From contig NC_092560.1 in assembly GCF_037038585.1 (NCBI RefSeq), positions 55,464,049-55,528,048 on the forward strand: DNA of 64,000 nucleotides. The letters are read 5' to 3'. Positions within the stretch are counted from its first letter, which is position 1. Every line of letters starts with the position of its first letter. Below, piece by piece: positions 50,694-62,270 of the stretch. The translations under genes were made by a program, and so were the position numbers. Below the pieces are notes generated by a model, which was not told where the DNA came from, made no database searches, and saw only the letters and a list, made by a program, of their open reading frames with translations. This DNA comes from Patagioenas fasciata (taxonomy: Eukaryota; Chordata; Aves; Columbiformes; Columbidae).

Positions 50694-50920
50694 TCACAAA
50701 ATCATAAAGGTTGGAAAGGACCTTGAAGATCATCTAGTACCAAACCTCTGCCCATGGGCAAAGACACCTTTCACTAGACCGTGTTGCCCAAAGCCTCATC
50801 CAACCTGGCCTTGAAAACTTCCAGGAACTGGGTACCCACAACTTCTCTAGGCAATCTGTTCCAGGGCCTCACCACCCTTACGGAGAAGAATTTATTCCTT
50901 ATATCTAATCTAAATCTACC
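50694..50920 (-). mobile_element. CR1 LINE 3' portion, minus strand, interrupted by an LTR
   Basis: The reverse complement of a CR1 end. Plus-strand landmarks are ATCATAAAGGTTGGAAAGGA, GATCATCTAGTACCAAACC, GCCCATGGGCA and CCTTGAAAACTTCCAGG. The element stops at CTACC (50916-50920), where a 650-bp LTR begins, and CTACCCTCT resumes at 51571 as expected for the next CR1 bases. Only about ten bases of CR1 are visible beyond the LTR. The subtype differs from the copies at 28 kb and 56 kb. Confidence 0.92.
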
Positions 50921-51570
50921 TGTCAAGGGTTTAGATTGCGGGGTGACAATAAAACCCTGGCAGATGTGTTGTTAACCTTCTCCTCCCGCCCCTTTCCCCC
51001 TTTTGTCCCTCCCTCTCCCCGCTTCCCACTCAGGACAGGCAATCGGGAGGAAAAGAAGGGCAGAGAGAAGAGAGTTGGAAAAATTAAAGATGGTTTACTA
51101 ATGCTACTAATAAGAATAGAGAAAATAATACAAAATATACAAAACTAATCTTGTAAGTCTCAGCAACTGCAGAGCCGGCACCCAAAGTCCTGGATTGGAC
51201 TCTGCACCCAACCGGAGCTGGATTCAGTCTCTCACTAGGCCTCAGTTCACAGGGAGGACTATCAAGGTCCTCTCCTAATGTCGGCCATAAGCAGAAGGGA
51301 AAAGGGACGAGATCCTTGTGATCTCCCACTTTTATGTGAAGTATTCACGTGAATGGAATGTTACACACCGTTGGTCAGTTTCTTGGTCACTTGTTTCTCG
51401 TTGCCCCTCTCGTGAGATGTCCATCCGTGCTTATCAATAAGTTTGCATTCCATTGCTAGGTTTACCAAAACATGTGTCTGGTTGTCCAGGAAAATGCAGC
51501 TAATATGAAGGCTTTAGCTGACAGGCAAATTCACTAAAAGATAAACTTGTTTTTTAACAAAGCCAGGACA
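50921..51570 (-). mobile_element. Complete solo LTR of an endogenous retrovirus, inside a CR1
   Basis: A 650-bp element flanked by perfect 5-bp target duplications CTACC (50916-50920 and 51571-51575). On the minus strand it starts TGTCCTGGCTTTG and ends ACCCTTGACA, the TG...CA ends of retroviral LTRs. Orientation is inferred from a TATA-like CATAAAAG (complement of about 51333-51340) about 230 bases into the element, leaving a long R-U5. A variant polyadenylation word AGTAAA lies near 51092-51097. No internal retroviral region or primer-binding site is present, so recombination between paired LTRs has probably removed the provirus body. The 5-bp duplication fits ERVL/ERVK-like integrases. I recognise the type from avian genomes but will not name a family. 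Confidence 0.9.
51333..51340 (-). promoter_or_regulatory. TATA-like element of the solo LTR
   Basis: On the minus strand it reads CATAAAAG, a one-base variant of TATAAAAG, placed at the expected U3/R boundary of the 50921-51570 LTR. Confidence 0.5.
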
Positions 51571-51575
51571 CTACC

Positions 51576-54500
51576 CTCTCACATTCTTAGTGCCTCGGCT
51601 GCTAATTATGTTACTATTGGAAAGAGGTAGATCAGTGCAAGGGAAATACAACATCCATGTAGGATTCCTGTCAGGAATCTTGCTAGGTGTCTATGTGAAA
51701 CTGGAATAAAAATAGATTCTAGGGTTATATCTTGTCAGATACACTGTGTAGCTTCTAATGTAGCTTCAAACTCACGATGTTCGAATAATTTCATCAACAA
51801 TATTATCAAGGTCAGTGTAAATACTCAAAATAAGACAAAGAGTCACATCACTTGACTTGTTTGGCAGACCTTTGCTATGCTGAACTCAGGAAACTGAGCT
51901 TCCTTTCACTATTTTGCTTTCAGCCAAGTGTTTGGGCTGAAGATAACAGAAAGTTGCAGAGTTTGTTTCTACAATTTCGTTACATTGTTCAGGAATTAAA
52001 AACATCTACAAAAACAATGTGTTTTGAGGGTTGGAGGCTTATTCATATTTATTAAGGCAACAAATATTAATGGCAAGGTATCTAAGACTTTCTCTGGAGT
52101 GATCTTTCTCTGAAGCATGCATTCCAATTCACAAACTATGCCTTCAGCTTTTGCAGACTAGCAGTAAAAACCAAAATTTTTGGGGTTAGCAGCAGCAGCA
52201 TTTACCACCAATAAGCATTATAAGCCTGTTGTGGATCTGTACCAGCTTCCACTGAAATAACACAGCTGGGTAGCTTGGGAAAAACATGCTGTGAGTATTC
52301 ATTGCTGTATCTGCATAACCAGGAAAATTTAGGAATAACATTTTCAGACCTGTTGATTGACCACACCATTAGCCAGCATGGTTTTTGTTAAACTTGACAC
52401 ATTTGGAAAATTTAATTGTTTCTCTCAATATAATCTCATGTTTACAATTGCAACCCACTTTTGAAACCTGCTGGACAAAAATCCTCCTGTAATGATACTA
52501 CATTTAGTGGGAATATGTCTCTTTTTCTTCACTGACACTCATATTAAACTAATTATTGTAATAACTGTAAAAGAAAAAATACATTGTGAGAATAATAGGC
52601 TTCTAAATTTTGTCTGCAAAAAAGAGCATACTTAAAATATGTTAAAATGTCTGCATTAATATACTCTTCATTACTATCTATATTTTTATATTTCAGAATT
52701 TATTTGGGGATAAATTAGCATTATGTTGTCATAGAGGTGAAGTATTTAATTTTTGTTGTTCCTAAATTACTGGAGGATGAACACTACGTGGAACTACTTC
52801 TAAAAAACAGTATTCTTCTGATCTGCCTTTTCTGTTTGTTTGCTTACTTCAGAAATTACTCCAAACCAGAAGAGAACTGCCTGGAAGACTGGAGCAAGCT
52901 GAGTTCAAGTCTACCACAGATATGGTTAAGGTCTGTAAGTTTTGCAGGAGCAGGATACCAGTACACATCTGTGCCTGAATTTCCCTCATAGTCATATTGT
53001 GGAGAGAGGCTCAGGTGGGTTGCTAAACTGTGCATGTAGTCATCAAAGAGAAATTAAAAGAAACTAAGTACCCATTTCAAAAGCAGTATTTTTACAGCAT
53101 GGAGGAGCTATGTTAGTGTAGCATGCCTGTGCAAAACAAAAGTCTAGAGCTGGAACTATCCATTGCTGAAACTTCCTGCCCTATCTGAAGTCACCCAATG
53201 AAGATTAATCTGTAGCAGCAACTAGATTTATGTCACAGGTGAAAAAAGTAATTTAGAATAATTAGTCCCACAGGATTACCTAAGAAACAAGGGGAGAATT
53301 TCTATCCAATCTCCACAAGTTTTCAACCTATGCTTTGGAGCTTTGTAGGGCTCCACAGAATAATCCCCATGCACACACACACATTAACTTACAGTAGTAC
53401 ACTTGCAGCAGAACAAAAAATAATACACTACATCCCACTCTTATAATAGTAAGGTCCTCTTCTGTCATCTTGGACTACTGAGCAACACCAGAATATTTCG
53501 AGTTATTAAACAAAAATGCTGCTGCCAAACTAGTATTTTTTGTTTCAACCCAAACAGGGGTACTGCACACCAATCATCTTTCTTTGTTTCTCTGTATTGC
53601 TGATCACTCTTCATAGGGGTAAATTATCTTGAGTAATTTCTCTGAATGTCTCCAGGGCCTTGCTGATTTTCTTTAGCTCATTTAAAGCCAGCTTCTTTTG
53701 ATAGTAGAGCTATTTTTGTGCTAAATTACCTTTCTGAAAAGCCTTCCTTTAAACTCAGAAGTTCTGCTTCAAGATGGATATGATAATGAAATCACAGATT
53801 TCACTATTTGTTATAATACTTCATTATATTTAGCAACAGATGGATTTTGGAAATTTTTCACTAGTATACAACTTAATATGGAAAATAATCTATCTGTTTC
53901 CTCAATAACTGTACAGAAAATCAGGATATTAGGTTTGCAATTGTACAGGGTTCACAGGTTTTCAAATAGTCCCCGCTATTTGTGTTTGACCTCGTGTTGA
54001 CGTAGGTCATGTTATAATGGTATATTTTGTGCTAACACAGCACAATGCATTATATTATTATCTGATGTGTTTTATTTAAGTATAACTGCATGTTTCAGGA
54101 AGAACAGTTGTGATTAATCAAAAGAAGCTCACTGATGGCAATAGGCATTATTACCACTAATATAAAGCACAAAATACTCCCCCTATGTTACAAACCAGGA
54201 TCCCACTCGCAAATGGAAGTTACTCTGATCCCAAGTAGATACATAAATGTGATCACACAACAGAAAGAGTACCAAAAAATGCTCAATACATACGTATCTG
54301 TTTGCTTTCTTGTTGAAAATCAGACTTCGTGGGACTGAAATTTGCCTCCTGTTTCACTGATTGCTCTCTAGTTTCTTTACAAATAAAACAAAATTGAGCC
54401 TAAATCAGGCAATCTGTTCTTCATAAATGTGAAAGTTATACCTATTTATTTCCAGGGTGCCCATTTATTTTCATTAATGGCTTTGTGCTGTCTGAAGCTG

Positions 54501-55089
54501 CCTGACAAGTATCGCTGAACACATCATCTCATCTCAATGTTCCCTCTGATTCTAATATGTGCGAAGTAAACTATTCTGACACAAGTCTGAGAAGCAATGG
54601 AGAATAGAGGGAGAGGGACCAAGGTTTAGCACTACTGTCCCTTAGAGTGCTGCCAGAAATCATCTGCAACTCGACCATGCTTTGCTATCATCATTATGCT
54701 ATGAGTATTTCAATTTTAATTAAGCTACCATCTAGAAATCAAAACATAATTTAAAGAGTAATTTCAAACCATTTCAAGTCTCCCATTAAATAGTATTATC
54801 TCACTCTTTTGTTCACCCACATCTCAATGCTTTCAGTTTAATTTCATCGGAGCCTGAGTGGTGCATTTCACTCCTCTGAAACCTTCTCCTTATCTTGATT
54901 AATTCATTCTGAAATGCCATTTCTCTGCATCTCTGTGTTTCAGCTGAGCAATTCTTTGTTACAGCGGGGAGGCTCAGTCTGAATACCAGGCTACAGGTTA
55001 CCACATTAGCTCTTTGGCATTAGATATGACTGTAACTGTTGTACATGAAAACAGCTTAAAACCAAACCAAATCATTCAAACAAAAAAAA
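51576..55089. other. Non-coding stretch, nothing recognised
   Basis: After the few remaining CR1 bases (to about 51582) there is AT-rich DNA with no recognised element. It contains a short (CA)n at about 53373-53383. Open frames are under 85 codons. Confidence 0.55.
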
Positions 55090-55975
55090 TGGTAAGGAAA
55101 CATTTTGTCTGGGGCTTGCATGGCAAGGTTTTGATAGGAGGGGTGCTACAGGGGTGAATTCTGTGAAAAGATGACAGAAGCTTCCCCCATGTCTGACAGC
55201 CAAGGCCAGCCAGCTCCAAGACAGACCCACTGCTGGCCAAGGTCAACCCCATCAGAGACAGCAGTAGCACCTTTGGGATAATACAGTAAAGAAGGGGAAA
55301 AAACTGCTGCATAACAGCACATGGGAGAGAGGAATGATAATATGTGAGCAAAACAGCTCTGCAGACACCAAGGTCAGTGAAGAAGGATGGCAGGTTGTGC
55401 TCCAGGTGCTGGAGCAGAGATTCCCCTGCAGGCTATGTTGCAGATCATGGTCAGACCAGCTGGTCCCCTGCAGCTCATGGAGGTCCATGGTGGAGCAGAC
55501 ACCTGCCTGCAGCCCAGAAAAGACCCCACGCCAGAGCAGGTGGATGCACCTGAAGGGGCTGTGACCCTGTGGAGAGTCCATGCTAGAGCAGGCTCCTGGC
55601 AGAACCTGGGACCCTCTGGAGAGGGGCCCACACTGGAGCAGGTTTTCTGGGACCCATGCTGGAACAGTCTGTTCCTGAAGGACTACACCCCATGGAAAAG
55701 ACCCATGCTGGAGCAATTTGTGAAAAACTGCAGTCTGTGGGGAGGACCCACACTGAAGAAGTTCTTAGAAGACTGTCTCCCATGAGTGGGACACCATGGT
55801 GGAGAATGGGAAGAGTGCGAGGAGGAAAGAGCAGCAGAAACAAGGTGTGATGAACTGACCACAAACCCCATTCCCCATCCCCATGCACGGTTCATAGGGA
55901 GGAGATATAGAAATCAGGAGTGAAGCTGAGCCTGGGAAGATGGGGGAAGGTGTTTTAAGTTTTGGGCTCCCCAGC
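55090..55975 (+). mobile_element. Long avian-type LTR, 5' part, interrupted by a CR1
   Basis: Begins TGGTAAGGAAACATTTTGTC and continues through words I recall from a common avian LTR repeat, such as GGCTTGCATGGCAAGG and GCAGACACCAAGGTCAGTG. It contains a degenerate internal array with the motif GACCCAYGCTGGAGCAG at about 55522, 55576, 55625, 55649, 55700 and 55744 (spacing mostly 44-54 bases). It then reads GTGTGATGAACTGACCAC (55846) and AGAAATCAGGAGTGAAGCTG (55909) before a CR1 interrupts it at about 55976. The array yields spurious open frames on both strands (up to 154 codons), none of which is a viral protein. The matching 3' part is 56449-56582. I see no target duplication. Confidence 0.75.
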
Positions 55976-56448
55976 TAATTTCTGGGTTTCCCAGTTTAAG
56001 AAGGACAGGAATTACTGGAGGGTGTCCAGCGGCAGGCTACAAAGATGATGAGAGGACTGGAGCATCTTATAAGGAAAGGCTGAGAGAGCTGGGTCTGTTT
56101 AGCTAGGAGAGGAGAAGGCTGAGAGGGGATCTTATCAATGCTTATAAATATCTCAAGGGTGGATGTCAAGAGGATGGGACCAGGTGCTCAATGATAGGAT
56201 GAGGGGCAATGGGCACAGACTGAAGCATAGGAAGTCCCTTCTAAACATGAGGAAAAACTTCTTTACTTGGAGGGTGACAGAGCACTAGAACACACTTCCC
56301 AGAGAGGTTGTGGAGTCTCCTCTGGAGACATTCAAAACCTGCCTGGACACATTCCTGTGCAATCTGCTGTAGGTGAACCTGCTTTGGCAGGGTGTTTGGA
56401 CTAGATGATCTCTAGACATCCTTTCCAATCCAAACCATTCTGTGATTT
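55976..56448 (+). mobile_element. CR1 LINE 3' end inserted into an LTR
   Basis: A plus-strand, 5'-truncated CR1 of the same subtype as copy A at 28 kb. It shows AGTTTAAGAAGGACAGG (from 55994), GGCTGAGAGAGCTGGGTCTG, AAGGGTGGATGTCAAGAGGA and GAGGTTGTGGAGTCTCCTCT. The 3' end is GTGAACCTGCTTTGGCAGGG, GGACTAGATGATCTCTAGA and a single ATTCTGTGATTTG tail. Frameshifts and stops break the ORF2 remainder. LTR sequence flanks it on both sides, so it integrated after the LTR. Confidence 0.93.
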
Positions 56449-56582
56449 GTCCCTGTCCTTATATCTACCCAGGAGTCTTTCATCATCATTTTCCTCTCCA
56501 AGTCCAGTTGAGAAGAGGGATTAAGAGAGTAATAGAGCAGTTTGGTGTGCACCTGGCATCCAGCCAATGTCAACTCACCACA
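56449..56582 (+). mobile_element. Long avian-type LTR, 3' part
   Basis: Sequence resumes with GTCCCTGTCCTTATATCTAC, CATCATCATTTTCCTCTCC and CACCTGGCATCCAGCC, and ends CTCACCACA, a retroviral CA terminus. I recall these words as the end of the same repeat as 55090-55975. About 100 bases expected between the two parts are missing at the CR1 position, implying loss at or after the CR1 insertion. Together the two LTR pieces sum to about 1.02 kb. Confidence 0.7.
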
Positions 56583-57649
56583 GTTATATTTATTATAAGT
56601 ATGGTTTGTTTTCATTTGGTGCATTGCACTGCCTACTCTACGTTATTTATATTACCTTACCAAAGTCAAGGACAATGGTCACCTTCGTAAGGCAAACGAT
56701 CTAGACATCAAGGAGTAATAAATGTGCATATTTCAGGAAGAACTGTTGAGATTAATAAAAAAAATAAAAGCTCACTGATAGTAACACGCATTATTATATA
56801 TAATATAAAGCTCCTGAGAGCTTCTGGGATATCTGGGAATTTTAAGTGCAGCAGTGGCTCCTATGGGTATAGCATATACACCTGGTTAAATCCAGCTTTT
56901 ATGCAGAATTCTTACCAGACCAAAGTTAACACTCTAGCAGCCTCAGGAAGAACTGAAATGCCATCAATCTACTGCCCAACCCCACACACTTTGTGGGATA
57001 AAAACAATTTGCATTTGCAGGAGAACTTGAAATCTTTGCTGTGTTGTCTCAAAAATCTGATTACTCAAAAGTGTGCAGTGACGCACATGAATACCATAGC
57101 TGTATTCAGAGGGTGATAGATGAAAAACTCCAGAAAAGTACTCTTTCTTACATTATGCCAGAGAATAAAAGCAGCTGTTACACAGCCTTAAGTGACATGC
57201 CTGGCCTGATGCCTTCAAGTAAAATTTAGCTAATATGATTTCCCTTGGTTATAGCCATTTCAAAAAAAAAAAAAATAATAATAAGTGCTCCAAATTCTCC
57301 TTTTCTTCATACTCCCCAGTTTCAAAAATACAGATAAATAATCTGAGACTCTTTTGTTACTTTTCACCATCCACTAATTCAAAAATCAGGTCTTTTCTAG
57401 CCTCCTAGTTGAGCTTATGGCTAAGATTCACATGTCTGGGGTCCAGTCCTACCATAGTGAAAGCTCCATCTCTCTTCTCACCCTTGCTGAACGTAGATCA
57501 CATTTGTTAATATGTCATTATAGAGTTTTAGCCAATACTGCCATATATTCCACATCAATATATAAATTTCTGACGAAGCTTAAATGATAGCTGTATGGGA
57601 ATACAGCGGAAGATTAAATGTAAATATGTTTGAGTGACCTGCACCTGTC
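56583..57649. other. Non-coding stretch, nothing recognised
   Basis: AT-rich. A 130-codon plus-strand frame (56724-57116) has no recognisable features and background composition. A-run near 57261-57273. Confidence 0.55.
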
Positions 57650-58033
57650 TGTAGAAAAAGCACATACATCACACTAATTGTTTTACTGACCTTGTGTGCT
57701 TGATGAGTAGAACCTATGTGTTAGATAACATAGGCCTGTGAGGAACTCTAGGCACCTTATCACTATGTCTGAGATTCCTGCTTTGTTGTGAGAAAGAGCG
57801 GGAGGCTGTGCCTGCCTGAAGCCTTGAAATACAGGCGAGCTCAACAGGCCCAGCGATCTTCCAGCAGGGCTGAACTGACCAGTGCCTGCGTCCTCACCTG
57901 TGTCACCTCTGCCTGGGAGCTCAGGTGCTACTTCAGAGATCCCCCAGTAGAGAGGTAGCTAAAATAAAAATTGCTCTTTGCAATGCATTTGTGGCCTCTG
58001 GCTCTTCTTGCGACGTGCCTGTGTATGAGTACA
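57650..58033 (+). mobile_element. Possible solo LTR or old retroviral fragment
   Basis: A GC-richer block (57770-57960) is followed by AATAAA (57963-57968) and then about 65 bases of U5-like sequence, TTGCTCTTTGCAATGC through GTGTATGAGTACA, which ends in CA. This order of promoter-like GC-rich region, polyadenylation signal and short tail resembles the 3' half of a retroviral LTR. The 5' boundary is a guess (a TGTAGAAAAAG at 57650), there is no clear TATA box (GAAATACAGG at 57826 is weak) and I find no target duplication. It could equally be a 3'-terminal exon with its poly-A signal. Confidence 0.3.
57963..57968 (+). promoter_or_regulatory. AATAAA polyadenylation signal (candidate)
   Basis: A canonical hexamer at the junction of a GC-rich block and a T/G-rich downstream stretch (TTGCTCTTTG, TTTGTGGCCTCTG). 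The context fits either an LTR or a gene 3' end. Confidence 0.35.
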
Positions 58034-61000
58034 CAATAGCTTATTGACAGTCATATAAAAGCATGCAGATTAGATATCCATAGTTTGCCTAGTACTTTGT
58101 CTCTACCCTGAAGAGATGAAGAGCTGTTGATTGATTGGAGTATTTGCTTGGAGAGAAGTTTTCATGTCCTTTGTGAGAGGATTTGCTAGATGATCTAACA
58201 CACCCTCCAGCATGACACGTCATGGGAATCTGAAGTGATACTGAAACTCACCATCTCATTCACGTCTCTTTCTGCAGCAGAAGAGCATACTTGGTCCATC
58301 ATAAAACCACAGGTGGTCTCAACTGAGTATGAAGGGTCAGATTTTATCAATTAAATGACTGCTTATATTTTCCCTTGGGTTCAAGACACAAATATTTCAG
58401 ACCAACTTCTGCCATGAATGTGGTCAGCAGCAATGAATTACTCAAACTGAAAAGGAAGCAAAACTGGTTTGCATGTCTGTTGCTAACATGTTCAGAATGT
58501 TTTCTTCCGGTAAAGCACTGTGTCTTCAACTCTGTAGGTGATTTTAATTAGCATTAATATTCCTGGAAAAGAAAACCTGAAGCTCACAGAATTTCAGTCA
58601 TCAGCTCTCTGCAGTCTGTGCTACTGATTTAATAACAGGTATTTAGTGGATGTCCAACAAATTTGAAAGCAAATAATAAACTCATGGAACATAAAATATA
58701 GTCTCAGTTTTCTCTGTCTGGACAGATATTAACTGCTAAATTAGAACACCTGAAATGTAAGGTTTGATTTAGAATACAAATTAACTGAAACCATTAGTCA
58801 GCAACTACATTTGTGTCTAAAACAAGATGATCTCCCAAAGAGTAAGTATAGTAGTCACTTTATTTAAAAATGTAAATTTGTCTGCAATCCTTTTTAACAG
58901 AAAAGTATTGGGAAATATTTAGTTAAAAGACTGTTTCAACAGATCTTTATTTTTCTTTTTATATTTAAAGTCCTGAAAATCTCTAAAAATCAGAAAAATT
59001 AAAATTATAACATGAAGGTAAAAATCAAGAAGCAATTAAAAATTCTCTGTTCTAGAGTCAGCAAGGCATGCTAATTCCTAAAGCAGATATTTCTCAAATT
59101 CAGAAACATGCCTAAAGAAATACAACACAAATGGGTTTTGCCCCTCTTCTGCAGAGAAGGAATAAAATCACAAAATACTTTTAGGAAAAAAAAAAATCTA
59201 ACCAAATGAAATATGTTGGGAAGTACATGTTGTAACGATTTGGGCTACAAATATGGGCATTTACTGCAATCCAATATATAACACACTCTAGAAAGAGAAT
59301 GACTAGATAAAGAACCTATCAGATAATTTTACAGAGCTTTTTTTGTCTTCTCTGATGAAAGGATGAAACATTTGTTCCATTTCTGAACATTTGTTCCATA
59401 TATTATCGACGTCAGGGGGAAGTGAAACGACTGTAAAAGGAAGATGAACACAAAAACATATGAGTGAGAGAATTGGGGTTGCAGCCTCTTACAGAATACT
59501 CAATAATATATTTCAGATAAAGAGTATGGAAGATAGCTAAAAATTAAAATCTGAATCCCTGTTTCCTGGGTTGTTTATATCCAGTGTTTTGTCAGTTCTA
59601 TTACAGAGGCAGGAGATACCAAATAAAACTTGCATCTGCATAGACATGCTTCAGCAAGGCTACTTAGCATGTTTACTTTGGTCTGTTCCTGCTTCAAATT
59701 CATCAATGTTCCAGGCCAGCTTCTTCACATCACTCTGTGTTTCAGTCATAGAAGTAATTTACTTTCTGACTGATTTCTATTTTCTTCACATACTCCTGCC
59801 TAATGCAGTTATGTGAGCCCTAATGAGGTGGAAATGTTCATGCCAACTGAAGGAGGAAACAAGACATTAGGCTATGTATGAATAATGTGTGAGGAATCAC
59901 GTACAGAAAAATAATGACGCTAGAGTACAAAAGTAATGATGTATTCTCACATAGGTTACTTTTCATTGTTCTGGACAGCTAACAACAAAATCAGAAAGGC
60001 TCCAGGGAAACTTGATGTTCCCCATTTTCAAAAGTATGTAAGTGATATATGGGCTGAAATTCCATTTACAAATGGGAGTTCAACATAGAAGGTACTTCAC
60101 TGTCATAAGATGCTTAATTGCACCAACATGTGCACCTGATTGGTTTCAGTTACTTTCAAGAATGCAGACCTTAAATCCCTTTTGAAAAATGACTTGGGCT
60201 CCTAAATGTCTTAATTTCAACAGTGTCACATAAAAACAGCTGCTGATTTCAAGAGGATTTTTAATTTTAAGACATATAATAGATTAAGAACAGGATTTTG
60301 AGCATACTTCAGATAAAGGAAATGAAATAAGGGAAGCAAGGCGAAGTTGTGAGTTTTTAGGGGTGAGGACGCTGAGAATTGTTAGCTTAGCAGTGTGTTA
60401 TAATGCAGAAATATATAGAAATATAGCAAATGACACACACAGTTTCACAACCTTCTCCAAAAGCTTCCATGAACACTCATGGTGCCTGGAATTCCAGGTG
60501 GTAAGGCAAGGCTTGCTCATGTACAGAGGCAGACAGTTAATTACCACATCAATTAACACAAAACTGTGAGGTGTGCTATGTAATCACTCACTCCTTTGCC
60601 GCTGAGAAAACTGAAATGTGAAGAACCAAAGACTTCCAGAAATTACAGCAATGACATATAATAAAATAAAATCCCCAATCCAACCCAGAGTGAACTGCTA
60701 TATGTCTGGCTGCTGAAGTCCATTCCCCATAAAAATTCTTAGAAAAGGTTTAAATCAGGTAAAGTAATATTTAGTTAGCATTAAAATTCATGATTGTCAA
60801 TACATTATTATAATGATAGCTCACAAAATTCCATAAGAATCAAAGAAAAAGCTACGTCACAGCGACAGTTATTAGCATCAAAAAGGACAAAGCCAGTATG
60901 CTAACTGGAGATTGAAAGATAAGCTCTTGGGATGTTGTACTTTTGTCCAGATATATAAACCAAACTTCAGATAATGTAACAAAATGCTTCTTTCTTATCC

Positions 61001-61734
61001 CGAGGCTTGGCTAGTTTTAGTTCTTTAGTGGCAGCTAGCCCCTTGCCTGTAAGTCAGTCATTACTGTACTGACGAGAGATATTGACTGCATGAATAATTC
61101 ACTCAAAATCCATTACTTTTTATCACTCCACAGCATTGCAAGGAAGCAAAGAAATCACAGCCAGACACATGATAATTCTTGTCCTTTGGAAGAAAAATCA
61201 GGACTCAGACTGTGACTTTGTAAAAATCAACATGCCTTTTTACAAGTGAAATTAAAGAGTTAATATGCAATTCCTGAAAAAATAGTTTACATAATACCAA
61301 AATCTGACTTGGACAGAAATAGGTGTGCTTAAGGAGTTAAAGCTAAACAGCCCTGAGTGATGCTGGTAACTACTAAACACTTTCGCAGTTTTCTGCTCAT
61401 CTTTCTACAGCAAGTCTGTATCACTCTCCAACACTTACTTTTTTTAAGTCATAATAAACAGGAACAACTATACCCTGCAGTTCTGAATTCTCAGATTATC
61501 TGCAAGTTCAATTAACCTGAACTGCACATCCCAGCTTTCTCTGGAGATACTAAATAATTTTTAAAATCAGACCCAGGAACAGAGACAAAAAAACAGCAGA
61601 TGCTTTTAACATGTAACTGTTTTTTTCAGCAATGTCATCAAGTTGTCCCTATATTTTGAGACTTTTCAGGAGTCATATTTATTTCCAAGAAGGAGAGGTT
61701 CTTCTTAAGAACTGCAGTTCTATGGCATATAGTA
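58034..61734. other. Non-coding stretch, nothing recognised
   Basis: AT-rich DNA with no recognised element. It contains an imperfect 19-20-bp tandem duplication at 59364-59402 (TGAA[A]CATTTGTTCCAT repeated). Open frames are under 85 codons. Confidence 0.55.
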
Positions 61735-62270
61735 TTCTCTTTTCTTTTCTTTTCTTCTTTTCTTTTCTTTTCTTTTCTTTTCTTTTCTTTTCTTTTCTTT
61801 TCTTTTCTTTTCTTTTCTTTTCTTTTCTTTTCTTTTCTTTTCTTTTCTTCTCTTTTCTTCTCTTTTCTTTCCTTTCCTTTTCCTCTTCTCTTCTCTTCTC
61901 TTCTCTTCTCTTCTCTTCTCTTCTCTTCTCTTCTCTTCTCTTCTCTCTCTTCTCTTCCTTTCCTTCCTTTCCTTCCTTCCTTCCTTCCTTCCTTCCTTCC
62001 TTCCTTCCTTCCTTCCTTCCTTCCTTCCTTCCTTCCTTCCTTCCTTCCTTCCTTCCTTCCTTCCTTCCTTCCTTCCTTCCTTCCTTCCTTCCTTCCTTCC
62101 TTCCTTCCTTCCTTCCTTCCTTCCCTCCTTCCCTCCTTCCCTCCTTCCCTCCTTCCCTCCTTCCCTCCTTCCCTCCTTCCCTCCTTCCCTCCTTCCCTCC
62201 TTCCCTCCTTCCTCCCTCCCTCCCTCCCTTTCTCTCTCTTTCTTCCTTTCTTTCTCTCTCTTTCTTTCTT
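61735..62270. repeat. 536-bp pure pyrimidine microsatellite, graded composition
   Basis: The plus strand has no purine across 536 bases. Motifs change in order: (TTTTC)n at about 61741-61855, (TTCTC)n at about 61880-61950, (TTCC)n at about 61966-62124, (TTCCCTCC)n at about 62121-62210, (TCCC)n to 62229, then mixed CT/TTTC. Long open frames on both strands here (215 and 203 codons; Phe/Ser/Leu/Pro-rich or Lys/Arg/Glu/Gly-rich) are artefacts of the repeat. Such homopurine-homopyrimidine mirror-like DNA can form intramolecular triplexes and is prone to length change and assembly error. Confidence 0.97.

Noticed and set aside
51571..51620. A longer CR1 continuation beyond the LTR
   Set aside because: Only CTACCCTCT matches; the following bases do not resemble CR1, so the element probably ends there by 5' truncation.
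55250..55900. Overlapping open frames up to 154 codons on both strands
   Set aside because: They fall in the tandem array of the LTR; none resembles a viral or cellular protein, and the frames overlap in several phases.
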